Source: Streptomyces lavendofoliae (GTDB taxonomy: Bacteria; Actinomycetota; Actinomycetes; Streptomycetales; Streptomycetaceae). From it: 64,000 bases of DNA. The stretch is taken from the NCBI RefSeq assembly GCF_014649735.1, contig NZ_BMTP01000001.1, positions 583,324-647,323 on the forward strand, given 5' to 3'. A model generated the notes under the pieces. It made no database searches. It was not told the origin of the DNA and saw only the letters and a list, made by a program, of their open reading frames with translations. The translations under genes and the position numbers were made by a program. Positions 56,533-64,000 of the stretch are shown one piece after another. Each line of letters opens with the position of its first letter. Within the stretch, counting starts at the first letter, position 1.

Positions 56533-57354
56533 TCACCCCCGGTCGCGCTCGCGCTCCTCCACCCACGCGTTGAACGCCGCCACCTGCGCCCGCCTGGCCA
56601 CCCGCTCCACCGGACGCAGCGCCTCCGCGCGGGCCGCCATCTCCGAGGCGCTCACCGCCCCGCCGTGCGCGCCCCCCGTGCCGTACGCGGGCGAGTACGC
56701 CAGCGAGATCAGCAGCCCCACCCGCTGCGCCAGCTCCAGCACCCGTACCGCCCGCGGCGGATATCCGGGCGCCAGCACCTCGCGCCCCGCCTCCGCCCTC
56801 GCCCGGTACGCGTCCAGCGCCGCCTCGGCCACGGGCCCCGACGCCGCCACGTCCAGCCGCGTCAGAACCACCGTGGCCTCCCGCAGCGCCTCCGCCAGCT
56901 CCCGCTCCGCCTCCCCGAGCGACGGCACGTCCGCCGGCGGCGCCTCCCGTACCGGCAGGCAGTGCCAGACCACCTCCACATGCGTGTCCTCGGGACGCTC
57001 CGCACCGTCCGGCCCCGCCTCGTACACCTCCGGTACGAGGCCGAAAGGCGCCCCGTACCCGACGACCGCCTCCTCCACCTCCAGCGCCCGGGCGTTGAAC
57101 TCCGGCGGCCCGCTCAGCCCCAGCGGGTGACCCGGCGCCGGCAGCGCCACCCGCCACCCCGCGACCCCGAGCGCCCGCAGCCTGCCAAGCGCCAGCGTCA
57201 GACCGACCGGCCCCGCCTCACCGGGCAGCCCCTCCACCCGGTGCACCGCGTCGTCCCCGACGATCGCGAGCACGGCCTCATCCGGCGACACCAACCCGGC
57301 CAGCAGGGAGTTCCCCCATGCGGCCAACCGTCCTGAACGTGGTTCCGAAAGCAT
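56533..57354 (-). CDS. Conserved hypothetical protein
   Basis: 273 residues, soluble. No family recognised. It opens with AWGNSLLAGLVSPDEAVLAIV, then EGLPGEAGPVGLTLALGRLR and GWRVALPAPGHPLGLSGPPE; a helical region EAERELAEALREATVVLTRL and RAVRVLELAQRVGLLISLAY follows. I recall homologues in this position in other Streptomyces, unnamed. ATG 57354 is preceded by GGTGGGGGG. The 280 bases to the chaplin gene show nothing else that I can support. Confidence 0.78.
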   Translation of the reverse strand: MLSEPRSGRLAAWGNSLLAGLVSPDEAVLAIVGDDAVHRVEGLPGEAGPVGLTLALGRLRALGVAGWRVALPAPGHPLGLSGPPEFNARALEVEEAVVGYGAPFGLVPEVYEAGPDGAERPEDTHVEVVWHCLPVREAPPADVPSLGEAERELAEALREATVVLTRLDVAASGPVAEAALDAYRARAEAGREVLAPGYPPRAVRVLELAQRVGLLISLAYSPAYGTGGAHGGAVSASEMAARAEALRPVERVARRAQVAAFNAWVEERERDRG

Positions 57355-57612
57355 CCCCCCACCCTAGGCACTCTCCCGGCCGGACCCGGGCGGTCCGCGA
57401 AGGTCCGCACACCGGGACGGAGCAGCGCCGCCCGGCCCGGCCCGTCGGCGCCCCAGGGGCGAAGGCCACCACCGCACACCGGGCGGGACCCCGGGCCAAA
57501 GGAGACCTAAGGACCGGGTCGCGCCACCAGTGGCGTAGGTTTTCCCCTGGGAGCTTCGCCCACAGGCGCAAGCGACGACGAGACTCGACCGCATAGGGGA
57601 GACAACGCGCTC

Positions 57613-58404
<792 letters not shown>

Positions 58405-58470
58405 AGGGGCGCGGCACCCGCCCCCACCGCGCCCTGTCGGCGACCCGACCCCCGCACCTACCATGACCAC

Positions 58471-58899
58471 GTGGACATCGACGCATGGGTCTGGTGGCTG
58501 ATCGGCGCGGTGGGACTCGGCATCCCGCTCGTACTGACCGCGATGCCGGAATTCGGAATGCTGTCCGTCGGAGCCGTCGCCGGGGCCGTCACCGCGGCCC
58601 TCGGCTTCGGCGTGGTCGCCCAGGTGGTGGTCTTCGCCGCCGTCTCCGTCGCCCTCATCGCGGTGGTACGCCCCATCGCGGCCCGCCACCGCGACGGGCG
58701 GCCCCAACACGCCACCAACATCGACGCCCTGAGGGGTCGTCAGGCCGTCGTCCTCGAACGCGTCGACGGCGGCGGTGGCCGTATCAAGCTGGCCGGCGAG
58801 GTCTGGTCCGCCCGCGCCCTCGACACCGAGCAGGTCTTCGAACCGGGCCGCCAGGTGGACGTGGTCGAGATCGACGGAGCGACCGCCGTGGTGATGTGA
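58471..58899 (+). CDS. NfeD family protein
   Basis: 142 residues. Two to three membrane segments at the N-terminal half (WVWWLIGAVGLGIPLVLTAM, VVAQVVVFAAVSVALIAVV) and a C-terminal OB-fold soluble domain (LRGRQAVVLERVDGGGGRIK, then VDVVEIDGATAVVM). NfeD proteins pair with SPFH/flotillin-like proteins in membrane microdomains, and one follows at once. GTG 58471 begins the conserved part. Confidence 0.93.
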   Translation: MDIDAWVWWLIGAVGLGIPLVLTAMPEFGMLSVGAVAGAVTAALGFGVVAQVVVFAAVSVALIAVVRPIAARHRDGRPQHATNIDALRGRQAVVLERVDGGGGRIKLAGEVWSARALDTEQVFEPGRQVDVVEIDGATAVVM

Positions 58900-59038
58900 T
58901 GGGGCATCAGGCGCAGGAACCCGGTCAACTCCCGCGGAACGGCGCACACGCGACCCCGCCGTCTGCGAAACTCGATCATCGAACCGACCGGCAACGAACC
59001 GGCAGACAACCGGCAGCGAAGGGCACGGGGAACACACG

Positions 59039-59992
59039 ATGCCATCAGTCATCATCGTCCTGGTCATCCTGGTGGTGCTCGTCTTCATCGCCCTGATCAA
59101 GACGATCCAGGTCATCCCGCAGGCCAGCGCCGCCATCGTCGAGCGCTTCGGCCGCTACACCCGCACCCTCAACGCGGGACTGAACATCGTCGTCCCGTTC
59201 ATCGACTCGATCCGCAACCGGATCGACCTGCGCGAACAGGTCGTCCCCTTCCCGCCCCAGCCGGTGATCACCCAGGACAACCTGGTCGTGAACATCGACA
59301 CCGTCATCTACTACCAGGTGACCGACGCCCGCGCCGCGACCTACGAGGTCGCCAGCTACATCCAGGCCATCGAGCAGCTCACCGTCACCACCCTCCGCAA
59401 CATCATCGGCGGCATGGACCTGGAGCGGACCCTGACCTCCCGCGAGGAGATCAACGCCGCCCTCCGCGGCGTCCTCGACGAGGCCACCGGCAAGTGGGGC
59501 ATCCGCGTCAACCGCGTCGAGCTCAAGGCCATCGAGCCCCCGACCTCCATCCAGGACTCGATGGAGAAGCAGATGCGCGCCGACCGCGACAAGCGCGCCG
59601 CGATCCTCACCGCCGAAGGCATCCGGCAGTCCCAGATCCTCACCGCCGAGGGCGAGAAGCAGTCCGCCATCCTCCGCGCCGAGGGTGAGGCCAAGGCCGC
59701 GGCCCTGCGTGCCGAGGGCGAGGCGCAGGCGGTCCGCACGGTCTTCGAAGCCATCCACGCCGGCGACCCCGACCAGAAGCTCCTGTCCTACCAGTACCTC
59801 CAGATGCTCCCGAAGATCGCCGAGGGCGACGCCAACAAGCTCTGGATCGTCCCCAGCGAGATCGGCGACGCCCTCAAGGGCCTCTCCGGCGCCTTCGGCA
59901 ACCTCGGCGGCGGCGCCCCCGGCTTCAACACCGGTGGCACCGGCAAGGAACGCCCCCCGGCGCAGCGCCGCGAAGAGCCCCCGGTCGACTGA
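59039..59992 (+). CDS. SPFH/Band 7 (stomatin-like) membrane protein
   Basis: 317 residues. One N-terminal helix (IIVLVILVVLVFIALI), SPFH domain about 30-190: QASAAIVERFGRYTRTLNAG, EQVVPFPPQPVITQDNLVVN and TLTSREEINAALRGVLDE. A helical region rich in Ala and Glu (QSQILTAEGEKQSAILRAEG) then forms a coiled coil, and a Gly/Pro-rich end follows. Works as a scaffold in the membrane with the NfeD protein before it (139 bases apart). ATG 59039 has GGGG upstream. Confidence 0.94.
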   Translation: MPSVIIVLVILVVLVFIALIKTIQVIPQASAAIVERFGRYTRTLNAGLNIVVPFIDSIRNRIDLREQVVPFPPQPVITQDNLVVNIDTVIYYQVTDARAATYEVASYIQAIEQLTVTTLRNIIGGMDLERTLTSREEINAALRGVLDEATGKWGIRVNRVELKAIEPPTSIQDSMEKQMRADRDKRAAILTAEGIRQSQILTAEGEKQSAILRAEGEAKAAALRAEGEAQAVRTVFEAIHAGDPDQKLLSYQYLQMLPKIAEGDANKLWIVPSEIGDALKGLSGAFGNLGGGAPGFNTGGTGKERPPAQRREEPPVD

Positions 59993-60068
59993 CGGCCCCT
60001 CCCTTCGTGCATGATCAGTGCACCAAGCACCGACCCCGCAAGCACTGATCCTGCACGGAGGGCACAGC

Positions 60069-60839
60069 GTGACGATCTGGGAAATGCTCGCCGTCTTCGC
60101 CGCGGGCATCGGCGCCGGCACGATCAACACCATCGTGGGATCGGGAACACTGATCACCTTCCCGGTCCTGGTCGCCACCGGCCTCCCACCGGTCACCGCC
60201 ACCGTCTCCAACGCGCTCGGCCTGATCCCCGGCTCCATCAGCGGGGCCATCGGCTACCGCGCCGAACTGGCCGGCCAGCGCCGCCGCATCCTGCGCCTGA
60301 GCGCCGCCGCCGCCACCGGAGGACTCTGCGGAGCCGTACTGCTCCTGCTCCTGCCCTCCACCGCCTTCGAGACCATCGTCCCGGTCCTGGTCGCCCTGGC
60401 CCTGGTGCTGGTCCTCCTGCAACCCCGCATCTCCCGGGCCGTCCGTCGCCGCCGCGAACGCGAAGGCAGCCGCGGCAACCCCGACGGCGGCCCGCTCCTC
60501 TTCGCCGGTCTTCTCCTCGCCAGCGTCTACGGCGGCTACTTCACCGCCGCCCAGGGGATCATCTACCTCTCCCTCATGGGCATGCTGCTGCACGACACCA
60601 TGCAGCGTCTCAACGCGACCAAGAACGTCCTCGCGGCGGTCGTCAACACCATCGCCGCGCTCTTCTTCCTCTTCGTCGCCCACTTCGACTGGACGGCGGT
60701 CCTGCTCATCGCCGTCGGCTCCACCATCGGCGGTCAGATCGGCGCCAAGGTCGGCCGCCGCCTCCCGCCGGCCGTCCTGCGCGGCGTGATCATCGTCGTC
60801 GGTGTCCTCGCGATCATCCAGCTCACCACCAGGGGATGA
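60069..60839 (+). CDS. TSUP family (TauE/SafE) membrane permease
   Basis: 256 residues, about 8 membrane helices. TINTIVGSGTLITFPVLVAT, NALGLIPGSISGAIGYR and a second copy VYGGYFTAAQGIIYL, LNATKNVLAAVVNTIAALFF fit the TauE/SafE repeat. Such permeases carry sulfite, sulfoacetate or similar anions outward or inward. GTG 60069 follows GGAGG at 7 bases; the ATG 60018 start is less likely. No sulfur gene beside it. Confidence 0.92.
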   Translation: MTIWEMLAVFAAGIGAGTINTIVGSGTLITFPVLVATGLPPVTATVSNALGLIPGSISGAIGYRAELAGQRRRILRLSAAAATGGLCGAVLLLLLPSTAFETIVPVLVALALVLVLLQPRISRAVRRRREREGSRGNPDGGPLLFAGLLLASVYGGYFTAAQGIIYLSLMGMLLHDTMQRLNATKNVLAAVVNTIAALFFLFVAHFDWTAVLLIAVGSTIGGQIGAKVGRRLPPAVLRGVIIVVGVLAIIQLTTRG

Positions 60840-60983
60840 CCCCACGGCGGCGCCTTCCGCCACACCGGTACGCCGGCGCCCGCACGACGAAGTCCGCCCC
60901 GGTCCGACGACGGGACGGACTCCGGTCCCTCAACCACCCGGGGGCCGCGACCCACCGCAGCTCCCCGGATCACCCGTGGCGGC

Positions 60984-61490
60984 TCACGCGGCCGCCGAGG
61001 AGAGCCAGTCCGGCAGACCCGCCCGGTCCCGCGCGCCGAGCGCCAGCAGCATCGCGTCGGCCGGCGACGGTATGAACGGCTCGTGCAGCAGCGGCATCCC
61101 GGCCTGCTCCGGCGTACGGTCCGCCTTGCGGTGATTGTCCTCCGCGCAGGACGCCACCGTGTTCAGCCAGTTGTCCCCGCCACCCTGCGCCCGTGGAACC
61201 ACGTGGTCCACGGTCGTCGCGCGCCTTCCGCAGTACGCGCACCTGTGCTGGTCCCGTACCAGCACACCCCGCCTCGACCACGGGGCCTGTCTTCGGAACG
61301 GCACCCTGACGTACCGGCACAACCTGATCACCCGGGGCACCGGGAGCTCGACGGCGGCGGCACGCATGCGCAGACGGGGATGCTCCTGCTCGACCACGGC
61401 CTTGTCCTGGAGTACGAGCACCACCGCACGGTTGAGCGTCACCGTCGAAAGCGGCTCGAAGCTGGCGTTGAGTACCAGGGTGTCCCGCAT
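60984..61490 (-). CDS. HNH endonuclease family protein
   Basis: 168 residues. It begins MRDTLVLNASFEPLSTVTLN, a mark of the short HNH group found in actinobacteria, then LVLQDKAVVEQ. The nuclease core is CAYCGRRATTVDHVVPRAQG, GGGDNWLNTVASCAEDNHRK, with the His-Asn-His type residues and four Cys for zinc. Function: unknown DNA end or damage nuclease. ATG 61490 follows GGGAGG. Longer in-frame start 61625 not needed. Confidence 0.92.
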   Translation of the reverse strand: MRDTLVLNASFEPLSTVTLNRAVVLVLQDKAVVEQEHPRLRMRAAAVELPVPRVIRLCRYVRVPFRRQAPWSRRGVLVRDQHRCAYCGRRATTVDHVVPRAQGGGDNWLNTVASCAEDNHRKADRTPEQAGMPLLHEPFIPSPADAMLLALGARDRAGLPDWLSSAAA

Positions 61491-61604
61491 CCTGCCCACC
61501 TCCCGTGTGCCGGCCCTGCCCTTGGTGGCGGGCCTGGGGCTGGGAACCAACTCTGGCCGGGCGCGCCGGGTTGGACAACGCAATATCCGTGCGCAACGAA
61601 AGAT

Positions 61605-61639
61605 GCCCGCTCCTGATCTCTCCAAGACCAGGAGCGGGC
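61605..61639 (-). terminator. Terminator between the YbhB-like and HNH genes
   Basis: GCCCGCTCCTG pairs with CAGGAGCGGGC (11-base stem) with a 13-base loop. An A/T-rich flank with AAACAAAAA lies on the right of the stem. It ends the transcript of the YbhB/YbcL gene on the minus strand. Confidence 0.8.
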
Positions 61640-61656
61640 AAACAAAAAGCGAACGG

Positions 61657-62199
61657 TCAGCTCTCCGCGGGCTCCGCGTAATGACCGATCAGCTGCGCAC
61701 GCGCCAGGGTGTGGAACCGGAGGTTGAACCCGACCACGGCGGGGGAGGCGTCCGCGTCCGGACCGAGCTTCTCGGAGTCCACCGCGTACACGGTGAAGAC
61801 GTAACGGTGGTCCTCGCCCGCCGGCGGCGCGGCACCGCCGAAGTCCTTCGACCCGTAGTCGTTGCGGACGTGCACGGCCCCGTCGGGAAGCCCTTCGAAC
61901 TTCCCGCCGCCCGCACCCGCCGGCAGCTCGGTCACCGACGCGGGGATGTCGAACAGCACCCAGTGCCAGAATCCGCTGCCGGTGGGCGCGTCCGGGTCGA
62001 AGCACGTCACGGCGAAGCTCTTGGTCTCCGCGGGGAAGCCCTCCCACCGCAGCTGCGGCGAGGTGTTCCCCCTGGCGTACACCTGCCCGTCCGCCAGCAC
62101 GGCTCCCGGCGCGATGTCGTCGCTCACCACGGTGAACGACGGCACCTGCGGATGGAAGTCGTGGGGGAGCGGCGCCCTCTTCTCCCTGCCCACGGTCAC
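61657..62199 (-). CDS. YbhB/YbcL family (Raf-kinase-inhibitor-like, PEBP) protein
   Basis: 180 residues. It has [20 protein letters not shown], a PEBP mark, [20 protein letters not shown] with the ligand pocket, [31 protein letters not shown] and [20 protein letters not shown]. No signal peptide. The PEBP pocket binds anionic groups such as phosphate or lipid heads. GTG 62199 follows GGAGG at 7 bases. Function in bacteria is uncertain. Confidence 0.93.
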   Translation of the reverse strand: MTVGREKRAPLPHDFHPQVPSFTVVSDDIAPGAVLADGQVYARGNTSPQLRWEGFPAETKSFAVTCFDPDAPTGSGFWHWVLFDIPASVTELPAGAGGGKFEGLPDGAVHVRNDYGSKDFGGAAPPAGEDHRYVFTVYAVDSEKLGPDADASPAVVGFNLRFHTLARAQLIGHYAEPAES

Positions 62200-62243
62200 G
62201 TCAGAACCTCCGTCTCGCTGTTCCTCGATGGTCCCTGCCGAGC

Positions 62244-63026
62244 CTAGAGCCAGTTCCGGCGCCCACCCACATCGGCGAGCCACTGGTTCAGGTAGGCGGC
62301 CCAGTCCGTGGTGTGGAAGTCGGTCAGCCCCACCGTGAACGCCCGGTAGGAGTCGCTGCTCTCGCTGAACAGCCCCGGCTTCTTGTCCATCTCCAGGACG
62401 ACGTCCATCTCGCGCTCGTCGGCGATGAACGTCAGCTCCACCTGGTTCAGCCCCCGGTACTGCTGCGGCGGCAGGAACTCGATCTCCTGGTAGAACGGCA
62501 GCCGCTGCCGGGTCCCGCGGATGTGCCCGCGCTCCATGTCGGCGCTCTTGAACCGGAAGCCCAGCTGGATGAACGCGTCCAGGATCGCCTGCTGCGCCGG
62601 GAGCGGATGCACGTTGATCGCGTCCAGGTCGCTGGAGTCCACCGCCCGCGCGATCTCCAGCTCGGTCGACACCCCGATGTCCATCCCCCGCAGGTGCTGC
62701 CCGGCGATCATGGTGACCGGTGTCTCCCACGGGATGTCCAGACCGAACGGCACCACGTGCACGGCCCCGGCCTGCACCTCGAAGGCCCCACCGAGCCGCA
62801 CCTTCGTGAACTCGATGTCCTGCTTGACCTCCTGGTCACCACCCTCGACCTCGACCCGCGCCTGCAGACCGACGGACAGCCCCTCGATCCGCTGGTCCAC
62901 CGAGCCGCCCTGGATGCGCACCTCACCCTGGACGACCCCACCGGGCACCACGTTCGCCTCGGTGAGCACGGTCTCGACCGACGCACCCCCCGCGCCCAGG
63001 CTCGCGAGCAGCTTCTTGAACCCCAT
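62244..63026 (-). CDS. Spo0M family sporulation-control protein (arrestin-like)
   Basis: 260 residues. [20 protein letters not shown] at the start is the Spo0M signature; an arrestin-like beta-sandwich follows with [40 protein letters not shown] and LHAINVHPL-like [19 protein letters not shown]-terminal end [16 protein letters not shown]... holds the second module. In Bacillus it modulates sporulation onset. ATG 63026 has AAGGAG at 5-base spacing. The following gene reads away from it. Confidence 0.93.
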   Translation of the reverse strand: MGFKKLLASLGAGGASVETVLTEANVVPGGVVQGEVRIQGGSVDQRIEGLSVGLQARVEVEGGDQEVKQDIEFTKVRLGGAFEVQAGAVHVVPFGLDIPWETPVTMIAGQHLRGMDIGVSTELEIARAVDSSDLDAINVHPLPAQQAILDAFIQLGFRFKSADMERGHIRGTRQRLPFYQEIEFLPPQQYRGLNQVELTFIADEREMDVVLEMDKKPGLFSESSDSYRAFTVGLTDFHTTDWAAYLNQWLADVGGRRNWL

Positions 63027-63108
63027 GTTCACTCCTTTTCGGATCCTGACCCCTGCATACGCGCATACGCGTAAGGCCCGCGGCCGGTTCCCAGTACGCT
63101 CGTACGAC

Positions 63109-63750
63109 ATGATCGAGAGCTCCGACCGTACGCCGCTGCCGCGGGACTTCTTCGACCGCCCCGTACTGGAGGTCGCCCCGGACCTGCTGGGCCGCACCCT
63201 CGTACGCCTGACGGACGACGGCCCCATCGAGCTCCGCCTCACCGAGGTGGAGGCGTACGCGGGCGAGGCCGACCCAGGCTCCCACGCCTACCGGGGCCGC
63301 ACCGCCCGCAACGCCGTGATGTTCGGTCCCCCCGGCCACGCGTACGTCTACTTCACCTACGGCATGTGGCACTGCCTGAACCTGGTGTGCGGACCCGAGG
63401 GATTCGCGAGCGGTGTGCTGCTCCGCGCCGGTGAGGTCCGAGTCGGCCAGGAACTCGCCCGCAAACGTCGAGTCTCGGCCCGGTACGACAAGGAACTGGC
63501 CAAAGGCCCGGCCCGCCTCGCCACTGCCCTGGACGTGGACCGCACCCTGGACGGCACCGACGCCTGCGCCGGCCCCGAGTCCCCGCTCTCCGTCCTCACC
63601 GGCACCCCGGTCCCTCCCGACCAGGTCCTCACCGGGCCCCGCACCGGTGTCGGCGGCGACGGGGCCACCCACCCCTGGCGCTTCTGGATCGACGGCGACC
63701 CCACCGTGAGCCCCTACCGGGCCCACGCACCGCGCCGCAGGAGGGCTTGA
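63109..63750 (+). CDS. DNA-3-methyladenine glycosylase (AAG/MPG family)
   Basis: 213 residues. Marks of the AAG fold are [29 protein letters not shown] with the catalytic Glu, [20 protein letters not shown] and [19 protein letters not shown] lies later. It removes alkylated bases to start base-excision repair. ATG 63109 lies just after a TACGCT box and may have a very short leader. Length is normal. A housekeeping promoter overlaps its stop codon. Confidence 0.95.
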   Translation: MIESSDRTPLPRDFFDRPVLEVAPDLLGRTLVRLTDDGPIELRLTEVEAYAGEADPGSHAYRGRTARNAVMFGPPGHAYVYFTYGMWHCLNLVCGPEGFASGVLLRAGEVRVGQELARKRRVSARYDKELAKGPARLATALDVDRTLDGTDACAGPESPLSVLTGTPVPPDQVLTGPRTGVGGDGATHPWRFWIDGDPTVSPYRAHAPRRRRA

Positions 63751-63775
63751 CTTGGGGCGCCGAACGGCCTAGTGT
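63747..63775 (+). promoter_or_regulatory. Strong vegetative promoter
   Basis: TTGACT (63747-63752) and TAGTGT (63770-63775) with 17 bases between them, close to the housekeeping consensus. The -35 box overlaps the TGA stop of the DNA glycosylase gene. It points into the last 225 bases of the window. Confidence 0.75.
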
Positions 63776-64000
63776 CTACCGAGCTGCAAGAGCTGGGCCT
63801 GCCGTTCCAGGCACCCCAGGGGCAGCCACCCACCACCCAGATCGATCTCCCCAAAAGGGTTCTCCTTTCGGCATGTCCGAAACGGAATTCCAGCGGCCCG
63901 ATTATGAGCCGCAGGGGAAATGGTCTAAAGTGGTGGCACGCCGAAAGGCAAAGGCCCTCCAACGGCCACCGGAAACAGAATCCGAACCGGAAACGGAACG
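63776..64000 (+). other. Leader region, probably of an rRNA operon that begins beyond the window
   Basis: No clear gene. The stretch falls in G/C and becomes rich in GGAAAC/CCGAAA-type motifs (CCGGAAACAGAATCCG, CCGGAAACGGAAC), as in Streptomyces rRNA operon leaders, and contains TAAAGT at 63926-63931, a possible second -10 box. A frame from ATG 63873 is open to the edge (MSETEFQRPDYEPQ and on), but its third positions are low in G/C and it has a poor ribosome site. The rRNA reading is preferred. Confidence 0.5.

Noticed and set aside
63873..64000. Partial protein gene at the right edge
   Set aside because: Low G/C in third positions, poor ribosome site, and the sequence fits an rRNA leader better.

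Overview
The window is typical high-GC (about 70 to 75 percent) actinobacterial DNA, almost certainly Streptomyces. The evidence is dense G/C third positions, frequent GTG and TTG starts, a chaplin gene, the small Streptomyces nucleoid protein Gbn, Spo0M, and a gene order that I recall as matching the Streptomyces coelicolor core chromosome from the cob cluster through gbn, moaA, tyrS, fabG-fabI, serB and chpE (synteny from memory, not computed). I see no insertion sequence, prophage, tRNA or CRISPR array, and most of the window is conserved core genome.

Layout, left to right. 1-7.1 kb: leftward late-cobalamin operon (cobD, cobQ, Mg-chelatase-like ChlI/ChlD fusion, cobO, cobB, CobE/CbiG domain) with ATGA-type overlaps, behind a cobalamin riboswitch. 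7.2-8.8 kb: phosphate transporter of the PiT family with a small membrane partner and PhoP-type GTTCACC repeats upstream. 9-13 kb: aldolase, alpha/beta hydrolase, an unknown protein and a VOC protein. 13.3-16.6 kb: ABC-F ATPase behind an apparently leaderless 7-codon ORF, then gbn and an enoyl-CoA hydratase. 16.7-19.8 kb: Asp23/Gls24 envelope-stress cluster. 20-25 kb: SDR, GH15 glycosidase, SURF1, small zinc-ribbon protein and DEDDh exonuclease with BRCT. 25-28.2 kb: a 1038-residue NACHT-LRR protein, the clearest candidate defence or accessory gene. 28-35 kb: CoA transferase, secreted subtilase, DUF485-ActP symporter pair and moaA.

35-42.4 kb: small proteins, tyrS, a TldE/TldD pair and the fabG-fabI fatty acid operon. 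42.6-46.3 kb: GntR regulator divergent from a CynX/NimT-type MFS gene with a 39-residue downstream partner, and a SixA-like phosphatase. 46.3-51 kb: serB and a double-FHA ABC-2 exporter. 51-56.3 kb: secreted transglycosylase, a QueA-like/SDR pair, a GAF histidine kinase with NarL-type regulator, and a cysteine-less chaplin. 56.5-60.8 kb: an unknown protein, ABC ATPase, NfeD plus SPFH membrane-microdomain pair, and TSUP permease. 61-63.75 kb: HNH protein, YbhB/YbcL protein, Spo0M and an alkyladenine DNA glycosylase. The last 250 bases hold a near-consensus housekeeping promoter and an A-rich leader that looks like the start of an rRNA operon lying outside the window.

The points most worth a second look are the NACHT-LRR gene, the uORF before the ABC-F gene, the QueA-like gene with altered N-terminal motif, the GATCWT sites before gbn, and the overlapping uORF/TTG start at fabG.
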